A stretch of 64,000 bases of DNA from assembly GCF_014652375.1 (NCBI RefSeq), contig NZ_BMYR01000009.1, positions 1 through 64,000 of the forward strand, given 5' to 3'. The number at the start of each line of letters is the position of its first letter. Position 1 is the stretch's first letter. Positions 22,437 through 36,135 of this stretch are shown here, in pieces. A program made the position numbers and the translations under genes. Source of the stretch: Alishewanella tabrizica. Its GTDB lineage: Bacteria; Pseudomonadota; Gammaproteobacteria; Enterobacterales; Alteromonadaceae. Under the pieces are notes generated by a model. The model was not told the DNA's origin. It did no database searches and saw only the letters and a program-made list of their open reading frames with translations.

Positions 22437-23601
22437 CTGGCTCTGGCAAAGTACATTATGGCTTTCTACCTTTTCTGTAATTTTATTACTTAGCCATCCG
22501 ATCTTGCTGCGGTACTTAGGCGCTAGAGCAACCTACTCGCTTTGGTTACTGTTACCCTGTGCCCTACTACTACCATTACTACCTTCCTTACCAAGTAATC
22601 GTAGCACGCTGGTCATGCAGCAATTGTTAATATCCCCTGAGACACTTAGCAATATTGCTGGCAAGGGCAATACTATCTTCCCCATTTTAGTCATGTGGCT
22701 GGTAGGATTTTGCTGTGTTGTAGCTTGGTGTTTATTTAGCTATATGGCGTTAATCCGGCAACTACAATCCGCACACTCTTTTAAGATAGGTAAACTGCGT
22801 TGCTATCGGCAACATAACACTGGTCCCGCTATTTTTGGGTTTCTTCGCCCTTCCGTGCTTATCCCCAGTGATTTTAAACAACGCTTTACAAAGAAAGAGC
22901 GCCACTTAATCCTGCAGCATGAGCGGGCACATTGGCAAGCAGGTGACCTGCATATCAATTTATTCGCGCTGCTGTTATTAGCCGTATTTTGGTATTCGCC
23001 AATGAGCTGGCTGGCCTATCGTCGTTTTCGAGCAGATCAAGAACTGGCCTGCGACGCCAGAGTATTACAACACCAAACGCCTACCGTTTTAGTTTGCTAT
23101 GCCAACGCGCTGCTGGCAGCAATGCAGTCTGTTTCATCTGCAGCACAGACAAACCTCTTATCACCACATTATGGAGCGACAAAGCATATGACTGAACGCC
23201 TAAACAACTTAACAAGACAAAAGGGTTTGCATAAACAACCTCTAATCTTGAGTTTGTCGATAATGATACTCTTAGCAATGTCTTTACAGCCGTCTACCGC
23301 GACCCAAACAGCAAATTCAGCTACCCTTACTGAAGAAATGGTAACTCCTATTGTCAGAATAGCGCCTCGCTACCCTGCCAGTGCCGCGCAACAAGGCATT
23401 ACTGGCTGGGTACAATTAGGCTATACACTAGATAGTAATGGCATGGTAGAACAACCCAAAGTGCTTGCGGCTCACCCAGAGGGGGTCTTTAATGAAGAAG
23501 CGTTAAGAGCGGTAAGTAAGTGGCGATATTCTCCCGAACATGCAGGGAAAAGCATTACTGTAGAGCTGAAATTTGCGCTGGACAACACGACGAATAAATA
23601 A
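22429..23601 (+). CDS. BlaR1-like M56 metallopeptidase with TonB C-terminal domain
   Basis: A 390-residue inner-membrane sensor-protease, likely partner of the repressor encoded just upstream. Membrane helices lie near 5-25, 33-53, 85-108 and 172-195. The gluzincin site HERAH (H164, E165, H168) faces the cytoplasm in BlaR1 relatives, and E205 in DQELACDA is the likely third zinc ligand. A further helix (about 267-284) leads to a periplasmic TonB-type domain (about 307-385: APRYPASAAQQGITGWV ... ALRAVSKWRYSPE) where BlaR1 would carry a penicillin-binding sensor. The stimulus is unknown. A terminator follows directly. Confidence 0.9.
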   Translation: MINWLWQSTLWLSTFSVILLLSHPILLRYLGARATYSLWLLLPCALLLPLLPSLPSNRSTLVMQQLLISPETLSNIAGKGNTIFPILVMWLVGFCCVVAWCLFSYMALIRQLQSAHSFKIGKLRCYRQHNTGPAIFGFLRPSVLIPSDFKQRFTKKERHLILQHERAHWQAGDLHINLFALLLLAVFWYSPMSWLAYRRFRADQELACDARVLQHQTPTVLVCYANALLAAMQSVSSAAQTNLLSPHYGATKHMTERLNNLTRQKGLHKQPLILSLSIMILLAMSLQPSTATQTANSATLTEEMVTPIVRIAPRYPASAAQQGITGWVQLGYTLDSNGMVEQPKVLAAHPEGVFNEEALRAVSKWRYSPEHAGKSITVELKFALDNTTNK

Positions 23602-23607
23602 TTCTAC

Positions 23608-23635
23608 AAAGCGTAGGCTCAACCCTACGCTTTTT
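23608..23635 (+). terminator. Terminator after the BlaI/M56 operon
   Basis: Stem GCGTAGG/CCTACGC with A-run before and T5 after; loop CTCAA. It isolates the pair from the next gene. Confidence 0.83.
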
Positions 23636-23637
23636 GG

Positions 23638-24123
23638 TTGACCGCGAGGAAAAGTTGCCTTATTGTAAATTTATTGAAACGTATTAATGTGCTTGGCGCC
23701 ATGCTTTGGTTATTTATTAAAGAATCTATTCCGTTACAATTTTTGGTTACCGCTTTAGTCGGTATTATTTTTTGGCTGCTCGGTTGGTCAGCTATCGCAA
23801 TTATGGCGTTCGTATTTACGCTGGAACTGCTGTTTTTTAAAGCGAATACAAACGTAGCTGACGACGTGGTCTTTAGTAAAGATATTTTTAATTTAATAAA
23901 AAAAGAAGGCGATCAATTACGGGTAGGTATGGAGGTTGGCTCCATTAAGAATATTAAGCTTATCAAACTATGGCAGCAAGATGAGCATGGTCATATTGCC
24001 TTGACATTAAATGCGCACAGTTCTGTGCGCTATAAGTTCCCAAACAACCAATATCACCCTTTATTAGACTGGTTTAAAGCCAATTTACCTGAAGTAGAAC
24101 TGGTCACTGCTTACCGCTTTTAA
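23638..24123 (+). CDS. Unknown protein with two membrane helices
   Basis: Not a family I recognise. The longest frame starts at a TTG (23638) directly after a terminator, which is doubtful; the ATG at 23701 (140 residues) or a GTG at 23689 may be the real start, and none has a clear ribosome site. Two hydrophobic segments occupy about residues 33-50 and 52-70, followed by a soluble cytoplasmic-like domain (about 80-161) with alternating strand-like stretches (IKLIKLWQQDEHGHIALTLN, VRYKFPNN) that could be a PH-like fold. It is AT-rich compared with fadBA. No neighbour suggests a function. Confidence 0.65.
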   Translation: MTARKSCLIVNLLKRINVLGAMLWLFIKESIPLQFLVTALVGIIFWLLGWSAIAIMAFVFTLELLFFKANTNVADDVVFSKDIFNLIKKEGDQLRVGMEVGSIKNIKLIKLWQQDEHGHIALTLNAHSSVRYKFPNNQYHPLLDWFKANLPEVELVTAYRF

Positions 24124-24270
24124 AGCGACCTTATCCTGCTGCTTGCCTAATTTAGAGTAACATTGACAAATCTATATTTGGCTGATTATGTCTATATTAC
24201 TACTGAAAAACACCTATAAAAGTCGTTTCAGTATATAATTTTTAAAAGCTCTAATTAACGGACCGCTATT

Positions 24271-25065
24271 ATGCAACTTTCTGCTGTTGACTTACATATT
24301 ATGCTCGTAGAACCCTCTGATGTTCAAAGAAAAATCATCAAAAAGAAACTTGCTGAAGAGAATGTCACGCAAATCATTGAAGCTACCAACCTGCAACAGG
24401 CTAAGCTGTTAATTACGCAACAAAAACCGGATGCTATTGCCTGCGCCTTACATTTTAGTGATGGCACCGGAGAGCAATTATTGCAGTATCTAAAAGCCAA
24501 CAGAGAGACGGCTGACATTCCTTTTATGTTGGTTTCAAGCGAGAGTCGGAAAAATCATTTAGAAGCCTTTAAGCAATCAGGGGTTGTCGCTATCTTACCT
24601 AAACCCTTTGATGTCATGCAGCTTGGCCGAGCTTTAAACGCAGCGGTTGATTTGCTTAGCCCAGCCGAGTTAGAGTTAACGCTATTTGATGTTCATGATG
24701 TACGTGTGTTAATTGTCGATGATAGCCGCTTGGCCAGAAACCATATCAAACGTGTACTGATGAATCTCGGCATGCAGCACCTGACTGAAGCGGAAGACGG
24801 TAAGCAAGCCATCGCTATTCTGCAACAGCAGATGTTTGATTTGGTGGTAACAGACTATAATATGCCAGAAGTAAATGGTCAGGAACTGACTGAATTTATT
24901 CGTGAACATAGTACGCTATCGCATATTCCAGTACTAATGGTTACCAGTGAAGCAAATGATACCCACCTTTCTAATATTGCGCAAAGTGGCGTTAATGCGT
25001 TATGCGATAAGCCTTTCGAGCCACAAGCCGTTAAACAGTTACTCTATAAACTGTTAGATCACTAG
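24271..25065 (+). CDS. Tandem-receiver response regulator, first receiver degenerate
   Basis: A 264-residue protein made only of two receiver domains, with no output domain. The second (about 143-262) is complete: acidic pair D150 D151, phospho-acceptor D195 in VVTDYNMPEVNG, conserved Ser/Thr in VTSE and Lys in CDKPFE. The first (about 8-125) has E14-P15 for the acidic pair and A59 where the phospho-acceptor Asp should be (ACALHFSDG), but keeps K111 (PKPFD). So only the second domain should accept phosphate. No histidine kinase is nearby; a CheY-like protein-interaction role is inferred. Confidence 0.92.
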   Translation: MQLSAVDLHIMLVEPSDVQRKIIKKKLAEENVTQIIEATNLQQAKLLITQQKPDAIACALHFSDGTGEQLLQYLKANRETADIPFMLVSSESRKNHLEAFKQSGVVAILPKPFDVMQLGRALNAAVDLLSPAELELTLFDVHDVRVLIVDDSRLARNHIKRVLMNLGMQHLTEAEDGKQAIAILQQQMFDLVVTDYNMPEVNGQELTEFIREHSTLSHIPVLMVTSEANDTHLSNIAQSGVNALCDKPFEPQAVKQLLYKLLDH

Positions 25066-25081
25066 GTATTATTCCTTAAAG

Positions 25082-25105
25082 GGATAGCTTATCTTTAAGC
25101 TATCC
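25082..25105 (+). other. Perfect hairpin between receiver gene and rlmF
   Basis: GGATAGCTT (25082-25090), six-base loop, AAGCTATCC (25097-25105). No U-tract follows, so it may be a weak terminator, an RNA processing site or a stabilising hairpin. Confidence 0.5.
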
Positions 25106-25136
25106 ACCTTCAGCTCATTTAAGAATCAGGCTAGCA

Positions 25137-26048
25137 ATGCAAAATAAAGCACACGGCTTACACCCTCGAAATCCGCATCATGGCCGTTACAACCTACCCT
25201 TACTCTGTCAACATTATCCTGCGTTAAGCCACTACATTGTGCTTACTCCGGGTAATGAGCAAAGTATCGACTTCAGCCAAGCTGCCGCTGTGCAAGCCTT
25301 AAATGCCGCCTTGCTTGCCAGCTATTATCAAATAAAGTTTTGGCAGCTACCTGACGGCTATCTTTGTCCTCCCATTCCGGGGCGGGCGGACTATTTGCAC
25401 TATGCCGCCGATCTGCTAACAGAGTTACATAACAGTGCTGATCAGGTCCCTCAGGGGAAACATATTAGGATGCTAGATATTGGCTGTGGCGCAAATTGTA
25501 TCTATCCCATTTTGGCCACTCGCAGCTTTGGGTGGCAGGTGGTCGGTAGCGAGGTGGATCCGCAAGCACTGGCTATTGCTCAAACCATTGTTAATGCTAA
25601 TCCCGCTTTAAAAGGGCTAGTTAAACTGCGTCAACAACAGGATGCTAAACAGATCTTTAACGGCATTATTTTAACTAATGATTATTTCGACCTGATCGTT
25701 TGCAATCCGCCTTTTTATGGCTCAGCGGCAGAAGCACAAGAGGTTAATCAACAAAAGTGGCAAAAGCTAGGTAAGACTAACCAAGGGCGGAACTTTGCTG
25801 GCAGCAATAGTGAGCTTTGGTGCGACGGTGGCGAGCTGGCCTTTATTAGTAACATGATTGTGGAAAGCCAGACCTATGCCAAGCAAGTGGGCTGGTTTAG
25901 CAGCTTAGTCTCCCAGCAGAAGCATCATAAGCAACTTGTTGCCCTGTTAAAGCAACAAGCTAAACATTACGGCAAAATTGACATTAGGCAAATCAACATG
26001 CAGCAAGGCCAGAAAAGCAGCTTAATGCTTGCTTGGCGCTTCTGTTAA
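25137..26048 (+). CDS. rlmF: 23S rRNA (adenine-1618-N6)-methyltransferase
   Basis: Methylates A1618 of 23S rRNA. 303 residues. The N-terminus LHPRNPHHGRYNLPLL is the characteristic start of this family; the SAM-binding motif is MLDIGCGANCIYP near 112-124 and the N6-adenine catalytic motif is CNPPFYGSA near 185-195. ATG start at 25137. It is convergent with glyS and ends at a shared terminator. Confidence 0.96.
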   Translation: MQNKAHGLHPRNPHHGRYNLPLLCQHYPALSHYIVLTPGNEQSIDFSQAAAVQALNAALLASYYQIKFWQLPDGYLCPPIPGRADYLHYAADLLTELHNSADQVPQGKHIRMLDIGCGANCIYPILATRSFGWQVVGSEVDPQALAIAQTIVNANPALKGLVKLRQQQDAKQIFNGIILTNDYFDLIVCNPPFYGSAAEAQEVNQQKWQKLGKTNQGRNFAGSNSELWCDGGELAFISNMIVESQTYAKQVGWFSSLVSQQKHHKQLVALLKQQAKHYGKIDIRQINMQQGQKSSLMLAWRFC

Positions 26049-26058
26049 TCCAAAATAA

Positions 26059-26081
26059 AAAGCCAGCACGTGGCTGGCTTT
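26059..26081. terminator. Bidirectional terminator between rlmF and glyS
   Basis: Nine-base perfect stem AAAGCCAGC/GCTGGCTTT with loop ACGTG. A-rich before and T-rich after on both strands, suited to convergent genes. The CACGTG core is chance: the flanks do not fit parS. Confidence 0.78.
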
Positions 26082-26098
26082 ATCGGATGCTAGTACGC

Positions 26099-28156
26099 CT
26101 ACTGCAACACGGAAATATCCGCTACTTGTAAGAATAAATCACGTAACTGCTTCAGCAAAGCAAGACGGTTAGCCCGCACAGCTAAGTCATCAGCATTTAC
26201 CATCACCTGATCAAAGAAGCTGTCGATCACCTCACGTAACGCTGCAAGGTGCGCTAACGCTTCGCTATAGTCTGCTACGTTAGCCTGATATGCCTGCTCT
26301 GCCGTAATGGCTGTGTAAAGCGCTTTTTCAGCAGCATCTTGCAGCAAAGTAGCGCTCACCGTACTCGCAATCTCACCTTCAACCTTTGCCAAGATATTAG
26401 CTACCCGCTTATTGGCTGCAGCCAATGCCGTGGCAGCTTCTAGCTTACGGAACGCCGCCACAGCTTTTACTCTGCGATCAAAATCCGCTGGATTAGTGGG
26501 ACGACGTGCCAATACGGCTTGGATAACATCGACACTGTAACCTTCATCCTGATACCAAGCACGGAAGCGACCTAACATAAAGTCGAGTACTTCATCAGCG
26601 ACCTTAGTATTACTGAGCTTGTCAGCAAAGGTTTGCTGGCTAAAAGCAATCAGTTCCACTAAATCGAGTGGCAACTGCTTTTCAACCATAATGCGTAAAG
26701 CACCAATAGCAGCTCGGCGCAGTGCAAACGGATCTTTATCGCCTTTTGGAATTTGACCAATACCGAAAATGCCAACCAGCGAATCCAATTTATCAGCAAT
26801 CGCGACCGCTGCGCCTTCTAAACGACTGGGTAATTCGTCGCCAGCAAAGCGTGGCATATATTGCTCGTTTAACGCCAAGGCCACGGCTTCAGCTTCGCCG
26901 TCTAAACGTGCGTAATGCATACCCATAATGCCCTGCACTTCTGGGAATTCACCCACCATATTGGTCATTAAATCGGTTTTTGACAGCAAACCCGCGCGCG
27001 CGGCAGCCTGTTCATCGGCGCCAATTTTACTGGCGATAAAGCCTGCTACCTGACTAATGCGCTCAGATTTCTCCGCCAAAGTGCCTAACTGCTGCTGGAA
27101 TAATACGGTTTTTAAGCTGTCTAAACGCTCAACCAATTTTACTTTACGGTCGGTATTAAAGAAAAACTGCGCATCCGCCAAACGCGGCCGCACCACTTTT
27201 TCATTACCAGAGATAATTTGTTGTGGATCTTTACTGCTGATATTCGCCACAAAGATAAACTTATTCATCAGTTTGCCAGCACTATCTAACAGCGGAAAGT
27301 ATTTTTGATTATCTTTCATGGTTGAAATTAGCGGTTCAGCAGGGACTTGCAGGAAGCTTTCTTCAAAGCTACCGACTAACACCGCAGGCCACTCGACTAA
27401 CGAGGTGACTTCTTCTAACAGTGCATCGTCAGGCTTAACCTGTGCCCCTAAACTTGCTGCAGTAGCCGCAACCTGTTCAGCAATATAAGCCTTACGCTTA
27501 GCAAAATCTGCAATAACATAAGCTTGTTCCAATGTTGGCAAGTACGCATCAGCATTCTTAACGCTAACCAAAGCGGGTGCATGGAAACGGTGTCCGTGCG
27601 TCTGATTACCGCTGTTACGACCTAAAATTGTGGCTGGAACAACCGTTTCACCATAGAGCATAATGATAGTATGCACCGGCCGGATAAATTCCGCATCGGA
27701 GTTACCCCAGCGCATTGGCTTAGCAATGGGGAGCTTGCTTAGTGCTTGGCTAACAATTTCCGGCAACAAAGCAACGGTAGCTTGACCTTGTTGTTGTTGA
27801 CGACACAATAACCAAGCACCTTTATCCGTTTCTAAGCGCTCAGCTTGGTCAACGGTGATGCCACAACCTGCTGCCCAACCTTGTGCGGCTTTGGTTGGCT
27901 GACCTGCCGCATCAAAAGCGGCACTGATTGCTGGGCCACGCTTTTCGACAACTTTGTCGGCTTGGGTTGCGGCAAGCTGATTGATTCTTACAGCTAAACG
28001 ACGCGGCGCGGCATACCAGCTTACCGTGGCATGGCTTAACTCGTGTTTTGCTAGCTCTGCCGCTAAATTATCAGCCAGTGCTGTTGCCAGGGTTTTTAAT
28101 GCTTTTGGTGGTAACTCTTCGGTACCGATTTCTACCAGAAAATCCTGTGCACTCAT
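26099..28156 (-). CDS. glyS: Glycine-tRNA ligase beta subunit
   Basis: Beta chain of the heterotetrameric glycyl-tRNA synthetase; it carries tRNA recognition and an HD-like and anticodon-binding part. 685 residues, close to the usual length of about 689. The N-terminus [16 protein letters not shown] is diagnostic, as is the [12 protein letters not shown] block near 480-492. Its ATG overlaps the glyQ stop by one base (TAATG), so translation is coupled to glyQ. Confidence 0.98.
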   Translation of the reverse strand: MSAQDFLVEIGTEELPPKALKTLATALADNLAAELAKHELSHATVSWYAAPRRLAVRINQLAATQADKVVEKRGPAISAAFDAAGQPTKAAQGWAAGCGITVDQAERLETDKGAWLLCRQQQQGQATVALLPEIVSQALSKLPIAKPMRWGNSDAEFIRPVHTIIMLYGETVVPATILGRNSGNQTHGHRFHAPALVSVKNADAYLPTLEQAYVIADFAKRKAYIAEQVAATAASLGAQVKPDDALLEEVTSLVEWPAVLVGSFEESFLQVPAEPLISTMKDNQKYFPLLDSAGKLMNKFIFVANISSKDPQQIISGNEKVVRPRLADAQFFFNTDRKVKLVERLDSLKTVLFQQQLGTLAEKSERISQVAGFIASKIGADEQAAARAGLLSKTDLMTNMVGEFPEVQGIMGMHYARLDGEAEAVALALNEQYMPRFAGDELPSRLEGAAVAIADKLDSLVGIFGIGQIPKGDKDPFALRRAAIGALRIMVEKQLPLDLVELIAFSQQTFADKLSNTKVADEVLDFMLGRFRAWYQDEGYSVDVIQAVLARRPTNPADFDRRVKAVAAFRKLEAATALAAANKRVANILAKVEGEIASTVSATLLQDAAEKALYTAITAEQAYQANVADYSEALAHLAALREVIDSFFDQVMVNADDLAVRANRLALLKQLRDLFLQVADISVLQ

Positions 28157-29079
28157 TAGTTAGCCTCCGACTGCGCTGGCTTAATTTTACAAAGCGGGAA
28201 ACCCAGTTTTTCGCGGGCATCATAGTAAGCCTGTGCACAGGCTTTTGCTAAGGTGCGAACGCGCAGAATATAGCGCTGGCGCTCTGTAACGGAAATAGCA
28301 TGACGGGCATCTAACAGGTTAAACGCATGCGAGGCTTTCATCACTTTTTCGTACGCGGGTAAGGCTAAGCCTTGCTCAATCAGATACTGGCTTTCTTTTT
28401 CACACTGATCAAAGTAGGTAAAAAGTGCGGCTACATCGGCGTGTTCAAAGTTATAGGTAGACTGCTCTACTTCATTTTGATGAAACACGTCGCCGTAGGT
28501 GACACGGCCTAAAGGCCCATCGGTCCACACCAGATCATAGATAGAATCGACACCCTGAATATACATGGCCAGACGCTCTAAACCATAGGTAATTTCACCG
28601 GTAACGGGACGGCACTCTAAGCCACCGACTTGCTGGAAATAAGTGAACTGGGTGACTTCCATACCGTTTAACCACACTTCCCAGCCTAAACCCCAAGCGC
28701 CCAGTGTTGGTGATTCCCAGTTATCTTCTACAAAACGAATATCATGTACTAAGGTATCTAAGCCAAGCTCCTGTAACGAGCCCAAATATAATTCCTGAAT
28801 ATTGTCAGGTGAAGGCTTTAAGATGACCTGAAATTGATAATAATGCTGTAAGCGATTAGGATTTTCGCCATAACGACCATCTGTAGGACGACGGCAAGGC
28901 TGTACATAAGCCACATTAGTTGGCTCTGGCCCTAACGAACGTAAAAAGGTCATAGGATGGAAAGTACCGGCACCGACTTCTAAGTCCAGAGGCTGCACGA
29001 TAACGCAGCCTTGACGTGCCCAGTAATCTTGCAGGGCTAGGATGAGTCCCTGAAAGGTTTTGATATCGTATTTATGCAT
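28156..29079 (-). CDS. glyQ: Glycine-tRNA ligase alpha subunit
   Basis: Catalytic alpha chain of class II glycyl-tRNA synthetase, forming glycyl-adenylate and charging tRNA-Gly together with GlyS. 307 residues, normal size. Class II signature blocks are visible: [20 protein letters not shown] near 12-32, [20 protein letters not shown] near 43-62, and [14 protein letters not shown] near 160-175. First gene of the glyQS pair; gyrB lies 61 bases upstream on the same strand with a hairpin between. Confidence 0.98.
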   Translation of the reverse strand: MHKYDIKTFQGLILALQDYWARQGCVIVQPLDLEVGAGTFHPMTFLRSLGPEPTNVAYVQPCRRPTDGRYGENPNRLQHYYQFQVILKPSPDNIQELYLGSLQELGLDTLVHDIRFVEDNWESPTLGAWGLGWEVWLNGMEVTQFTYFQQVGGLECRPVTGEITYGLERLAMYIQGVDSIYDLVWTDGPLGRVTYGDVFHQNEVEQSTYNFEHADVAALFTYFDQCEKESQYLIEQGLALPAYEKVMKASHAFNLLDARHAISVTERQRYILRVRTLAKACAQAYYDAREKLGFPLCKIKPAQSEAN

Positions 29080-29105
29080 GCGTTGCTAACTCACTAAAAT
29101 AACTG

Positions 29106-29123
29106 AGGGGCTTAAAAGCCCCT
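29106..29123 (-). terminator. Hairpin between gyrB and glyQ
   Basis: AGGGGCTT/AAGCCCCT palindrome with a short AA loop. On the minus strand the tail is only moderately T-rich, so termination after gyrB is probably partial. Confidence 0.55.
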
Positions 29124-29140
29124 ACGGTGTTTAACTTTGC

Positions 29141-32661
<3,521 letters not shown>

Positions 32662-32685
32662 CGGTTCAACAACACAGAAAACGCA

Positions 32686-33789
32686 TTACAATCGCATAGG
32701 CATGACAACGTAAGCGGCGCCATCATTACCGACTCCTTCTAACAGCGCACTCGAGTTGCCATCATTTAAATGCAAGATAACTAAATCAGTATTTAGACTG
32801 TTTAATACATCTAATAAATAACCGACATTAAAACCAATCTCTAAATTATCGCCTTGATACTCAACCTCAATCACCTCTTCCGCTTGTTCATGCTCAGGGT
32901 TATTGGCAACAATTTGAAGTTCCGATGCGCTTAAAGTAAAACGCACGCCACGATATTTTTCATTAGATAAAATAGATGCTCGCGTACACGCATCTTTAAG
33001 TACGGCACGATGGGCAGTAACTAGTTTAGTGCTATTTCGCGGCAATACACGGCGATAATCAGGAAAACGACCATCAATTAATTTACTGCTAAAACTAAAG
33101 CTGCTGTCGCTTAGACGAATATGGTTTTGTCCTAAACTCAAACTAATAAGTTGATCATCATTGGCTAGCAAACGCATAATCTCTAATACGCCTTTACGAG
33201 GTATAATAATTTGCTTTTGCTGACCAACAACGGCAGGTAATGATAAGGTGCTCATCGCTAGACGATGACCATCGGTAGCCACAGCAGTTAAAGTGCCATT
33301 ATCTACTTCAAATAACAGACCATTTAGATAATAGCGTACATCTTGGTTTGCCATAGAGAACGCAGTATCATCTAACAACTTACGTAACTGCTGACGGCTT
33401 AAACTTAACTCAACCTCACCTTGCCAACTTTCTAAATTGGGATATTCGGCAGCATTAAGCGTCGATAAGGTAAACTTCGTTTTACCGCATGCTAAAATAC
33501 AACTCTCGCCTTGCAAATGCACAGCTATATCACTGTTTTCAGGAAGGCTTCGACAAATATCTAAAAGCTTCTTTGCTGGCACCGTGATCCGTCCAGGTGT
33601 ATGCACCTGAAGTTGTGATGTACTGGCCACTAATTCCACTTCAAGATCAGTACCGGTCAGTGACAAACTGTCTGCAGCGACCTCCAACAGGACATTCGAT
33701 AAAATAGGTAAGTTATGCCGTCTCTCAATAGCACCTGAAACCATTTGTAACGGTTTAAGTAAAGCATCACGGTTAATCACAAATTGCAT
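32686..33789 (-). CDS. dnaN: DNA polymerase III beta sliding clamp
   Basis: Ring-shaped processivity clamp that tethers DNA polymerases to DNA; also needed for inactivation of DnaA-ATP through Hda. 367 residues, three clamp-fold domains of about 120 residues each, ending with the typical VVMPMRL C-terminus. It follows dnaA by 12 bases and precedes recF by 24 bases, one operon. Confidence 0.99.
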   Translation of the reverse strand: MQFVINRDALLKPLQMVSGAIERRHNLPILSNVLLEVAADSLSLTGTDLEVELVASTSQLQVHTPGRITVPAKKLLDICRSLPENSDIAVHLQGESCILACGKTKFTLSTLNAAEYPNLESWQGEVELSLSRQQLRKLLDDTAFSMANQDVRYYLNGLLFEVDNGTLTAVATDGHRLAMSTLSLPAVVGQQKQIIIPRKGVLEIMRLLANDDQLISLSLGQNHIRLSDSSFSFSSKLIDGRFPDYRRVLPRNSTKLVTAHRAVLKDACTRASILSNEKYRGVRFTLSASELQIVANNPEHEQAEEVIEVEYQGDNLEIGFNVGYLLDVLNSLNTDLVILHLNDGNSSALLEGVGNDGAAYVVMPMRL

Positions 33790-33801
33790 AAAAAAACCCT
33801 G

Positions 33802-35169
33802 TTAAGACGACAAAGTACGAATAAGATTTTGGAAATCTTCTTTGATTTCATGTGTTTCTTCTTTTAGCGATTCGATCTTACGACAAGCATGTAACACAGT
33901 AGTATGATCTCGACCACCAAAAGCATCACCAATTTCTGGCAAACTATGATTGGTTAACTCTTTTGCCAAGGCCATTGCCATTTGTCTTGGCCTTGCCACT
34001 GAACGAGAACGACGTTTCGATAATAAATCGGCAACGCGAATTTTATAATATTCAGCAACAGTCTTTTGAATATTCTCAATAGTGACTAGCTTGTCTTGTA
34101 ACGCCAAAAGATCACGTAGAGCTTCACGCACAAAATCAATGGTAATAGGTCGACCAGTGAAATTGGCATTTGCAATAACCCGATTTAGCGCACCTTCTAA
34201 TTCTCGTACGTTAGAACGTAAGCGCTTAGCAACAAAAAACGCCACCTCTTCGGGTAAGCGGATCTGATTTTCCTGCGCCTTACGCATCAGGATCGCCACG
34301 CGTGTTTCTAGCTCCGGCGGCTCGATCGCAATGGTTAAGCCCCAACCAAAACGCGATTTCAAACGATCTTCAACACCATCAATTTCTTTAGGATAACGAT
34401 CGCTGGTCAAAATGATCTGTTGATTACCTTCTAACAAGGCGTTAAAGGTATGAAAAAACTCTTCTTGTGAACGTTCTTTGTTAGCAAAAAACTGAATATC
34501 ATCAATTAATAACGCATCTACAGAACGATAATAGCGCTTAAACTCTTCTATCGCATTGTTTTGTAAAGCTTTTACCATATCCTGTACAAAGCGTTCAGAG
34601 TGCATATAGATCACTTTGGCATCAGGCTTTTTAGCTAAAATACCATTACCAACTGCATGCAGCAGGTGTGTTTTACCTAAGCCGGTACCGCCATAGATAA
34701 AAAGCGGGTTATAAGCCGTACCCGGATTATCCGCAACTTGTGAAGCCGCTGCACGAGCAAGTTGGTTAGACTTACCTTCAACAAAGTTAGTAAAGGTATA
34801 ATTAGCACGCACATTGGAACGTACAATGGTCTTAGGGGCCGGCTCCGGCACTTCAGGCGCAACAGCCTGAACTTGTGCCTGACGAGTAGGAAAAGGTGTA
34901 TTGGGCGCTGCTTTAACCGTTTGCTGACTACTGCCAACATCGAAGCGCAATCGTGGTGCATTATCACCACAGTAATCTCGGATCAACTCCAGGATCCGGT
35001 TTAAATATTTTTCGCGCACCCAGTCCAATACAAAGCGATTTGGCGCATAAAGCGTCAACGCATCTGCTGAGCTGTCGGCCTGAAGCGGCCGGATCCACAT
35101 ACTAAAATGTTGTGCGGGAAGTTCAGCCTGCAACGCTTGCAGACAATTTTGCCAAACGGACTGGTACAC
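33802..35169 (-). CDS. dnaA: Chromosomal replication initiator protein DnaA
   Basis: Binds DnaA boxes at oriC and opens the origin. 455 residues: domain I (1-85), linker (about 86-120), AAA+ domain with Walker [12 protein letters not shown] near 160-170 and Walker [11 protein letters not shown] near 220-230, and the C-terminal helix-turn-helix with the DnaA signature [15 protein letters not shown]. The start is GTG at 35169 with an AGGAG ribosome site six bases upstream. A perfect DnaA box lies 77 bases upstream, fitting autoregulation. First gene of dnaA-dnaN-recF-gyrB. Confidence 0.99.
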   Translation of the reverse strand: MYQSVWQNCLQALQAELPAQHFSMWIRPLQADSSADALTLYAPNRFVLDWVREKYLNRILELIRDYCGDNAPRLRFDVGSSQQTVKAAPNTPFPTRQAQVQAVAPEVPEPAPKTIVRSNVRANYTFTNFVEGKSNQLARAAASQVADNPGTAYNPLFIYGGTGLGKTHLLHAVGNGILAKKPDAKVIYMHSERFVQDMVKALQNNAIEEFKRYYRSVDALLIDDIQFFANKERSQEEFFHTFNALLEGNQQIILTSDRYPKEIDGVEDRLKSRFGWGLTIAIEPPELETRVAILMRKAQENQIRLPEEVAFFVAKRLRSNVRELEGALNRVIANANFTGRPITIDFVREALRDLLALQDKLVTIENIQKTVAEYYKIRVADLLSKRRSRSVARPRQMAMALAKELTNHSLPEIGDAFGGRDHTTVLHACRKIESLKEETHEIKEDFQNLIRTLSS

Positions 35170-35245
35170 CGAATCTCCTGGAGCCTGAGTTATAAGTGAA
35201 AGAAAAGGCTGGTGTAAAATGCCAGAGGGGCATTATCGTACTATC

Positions 35246-35254
35246 TTATCCACA
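35246..35254 (+). promoter_or_regulatory. DnaA box upstream of dnaA
   Basis: Perfect TTATCCACA. Two one-mismatch boxes follow in the same gap: TTATCCGCA at 35405-35413 and, on the minus strand, TTTTCCACA at 35429-35437. Likely DnaA autoregulation; this 440-base gap (35170-35609) otherwise holds AT-rich sequence and the rpmH promoter. Confidence 0.8.
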
Positions 35255-35493
35255 ACATCAATATTGACTTTTTAAAAAAATTTAAAAACCGGGCGAATTT
35301 AAACTAACTTGTTGATTAAAAACACGAAATTAACGTTATTCTATTTAAGAATACTGAACTGAAAATACCCATTATTCTGGCTTTAAAAGTAAGTAACCCA
35401 CAATTTATCCGCAGAAGATCTGTAAAGCTGTGGAAAACTCCTAAAATTATACAGGCATCCCGCCTGAGGATCGTAATTAAAGCAAGGATCGCA

Positions 35494-35522
35494 TTGACTT
35501 TAGAGCCCGAAGTACTTAAAAT
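35494..35522 (+). promoter_or_regulatory. rpmH operon promoter
   Basis: -35 TTGACT (35494-35499), 17-base spacer, -10 TAAAAT (35517-35522) and a GC-rich discriminator (TCGCGC), about 80 bases before rpmH. The discriminator suggests growth-rate control, as for ribosomal genes. Confidence 0.72.
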
Positions 35523-35564
35523 TCGCGCTCATTTTTGTCAGCTGCGTTTTGGTGTATTTGCTAA

Positions 35565-35747
<183 letters not shown>

Positions 35748-35766
35748 GCTGGTTGTTACACGCTGC

Positions 35767-36135
35767 GTGGTCAGCTTCAGATTCGGCAGGGAGTTACGGC
35801 TGTTAACTCCCAGTCAGTTTGATAACGTATTTCAAAACCCGTTTCGGGTTGCATCTCCCCTGTTTACCATTCTGGCAAAACCCAATCAGTTAACGCATCC
35901 ACGAATTGGCCTTACTATCGCCAAAAAACGTGTTAAATTAGCCGTGCATCGCAATCGTATCAAACGTTGTGTGCGTGACAACTTTCGTTTGCATCAGCAT
36001 CAGCTTCCCGGTGTGGATCTGGTACTTATGGTTAAAGGGGATATAAGCAATACCCCAAATGATGAATTACTGAAACAGTTGGAACGGCTATGGCAAAAGA
36101 TCGCTCGGCAGTACATCGCAGTATCGTCTGGCTAA
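35767..36135 (+). CDS. rnpA: Ribonuclease P protein component
   Basis: Protein subunit of RNase P, which with the catalytic RNA removes 5' leaders from pre-tRNAs. 122 residues, basic. GTG start gives [18 protein letters not shown], matching the E. coli N-terminus. The RNR motif is present as [14 protein letters not shown] near 58-71. The last 46 bases overlap the start of yidD in another frame. The RNase P RNA gene is not in the window. Confidence 0.97.
   Translation: MVSFRFGRELRLLTPSQFDNVFQNPFRVASPLFTILAKPNQLTHPRIGLTIAKKRVKLAVHRNRIKRCVRDNFRLHQHQLPGVDLVLMVKGDISNTPNDELLKQLERLWQKIARQYIAVSSG

Noticed and set aside
26065-26075. CACGTG core resembling parS
   Set aside because: The flanking bases do not match; it is the loop of the rlmF/glyS terminator.
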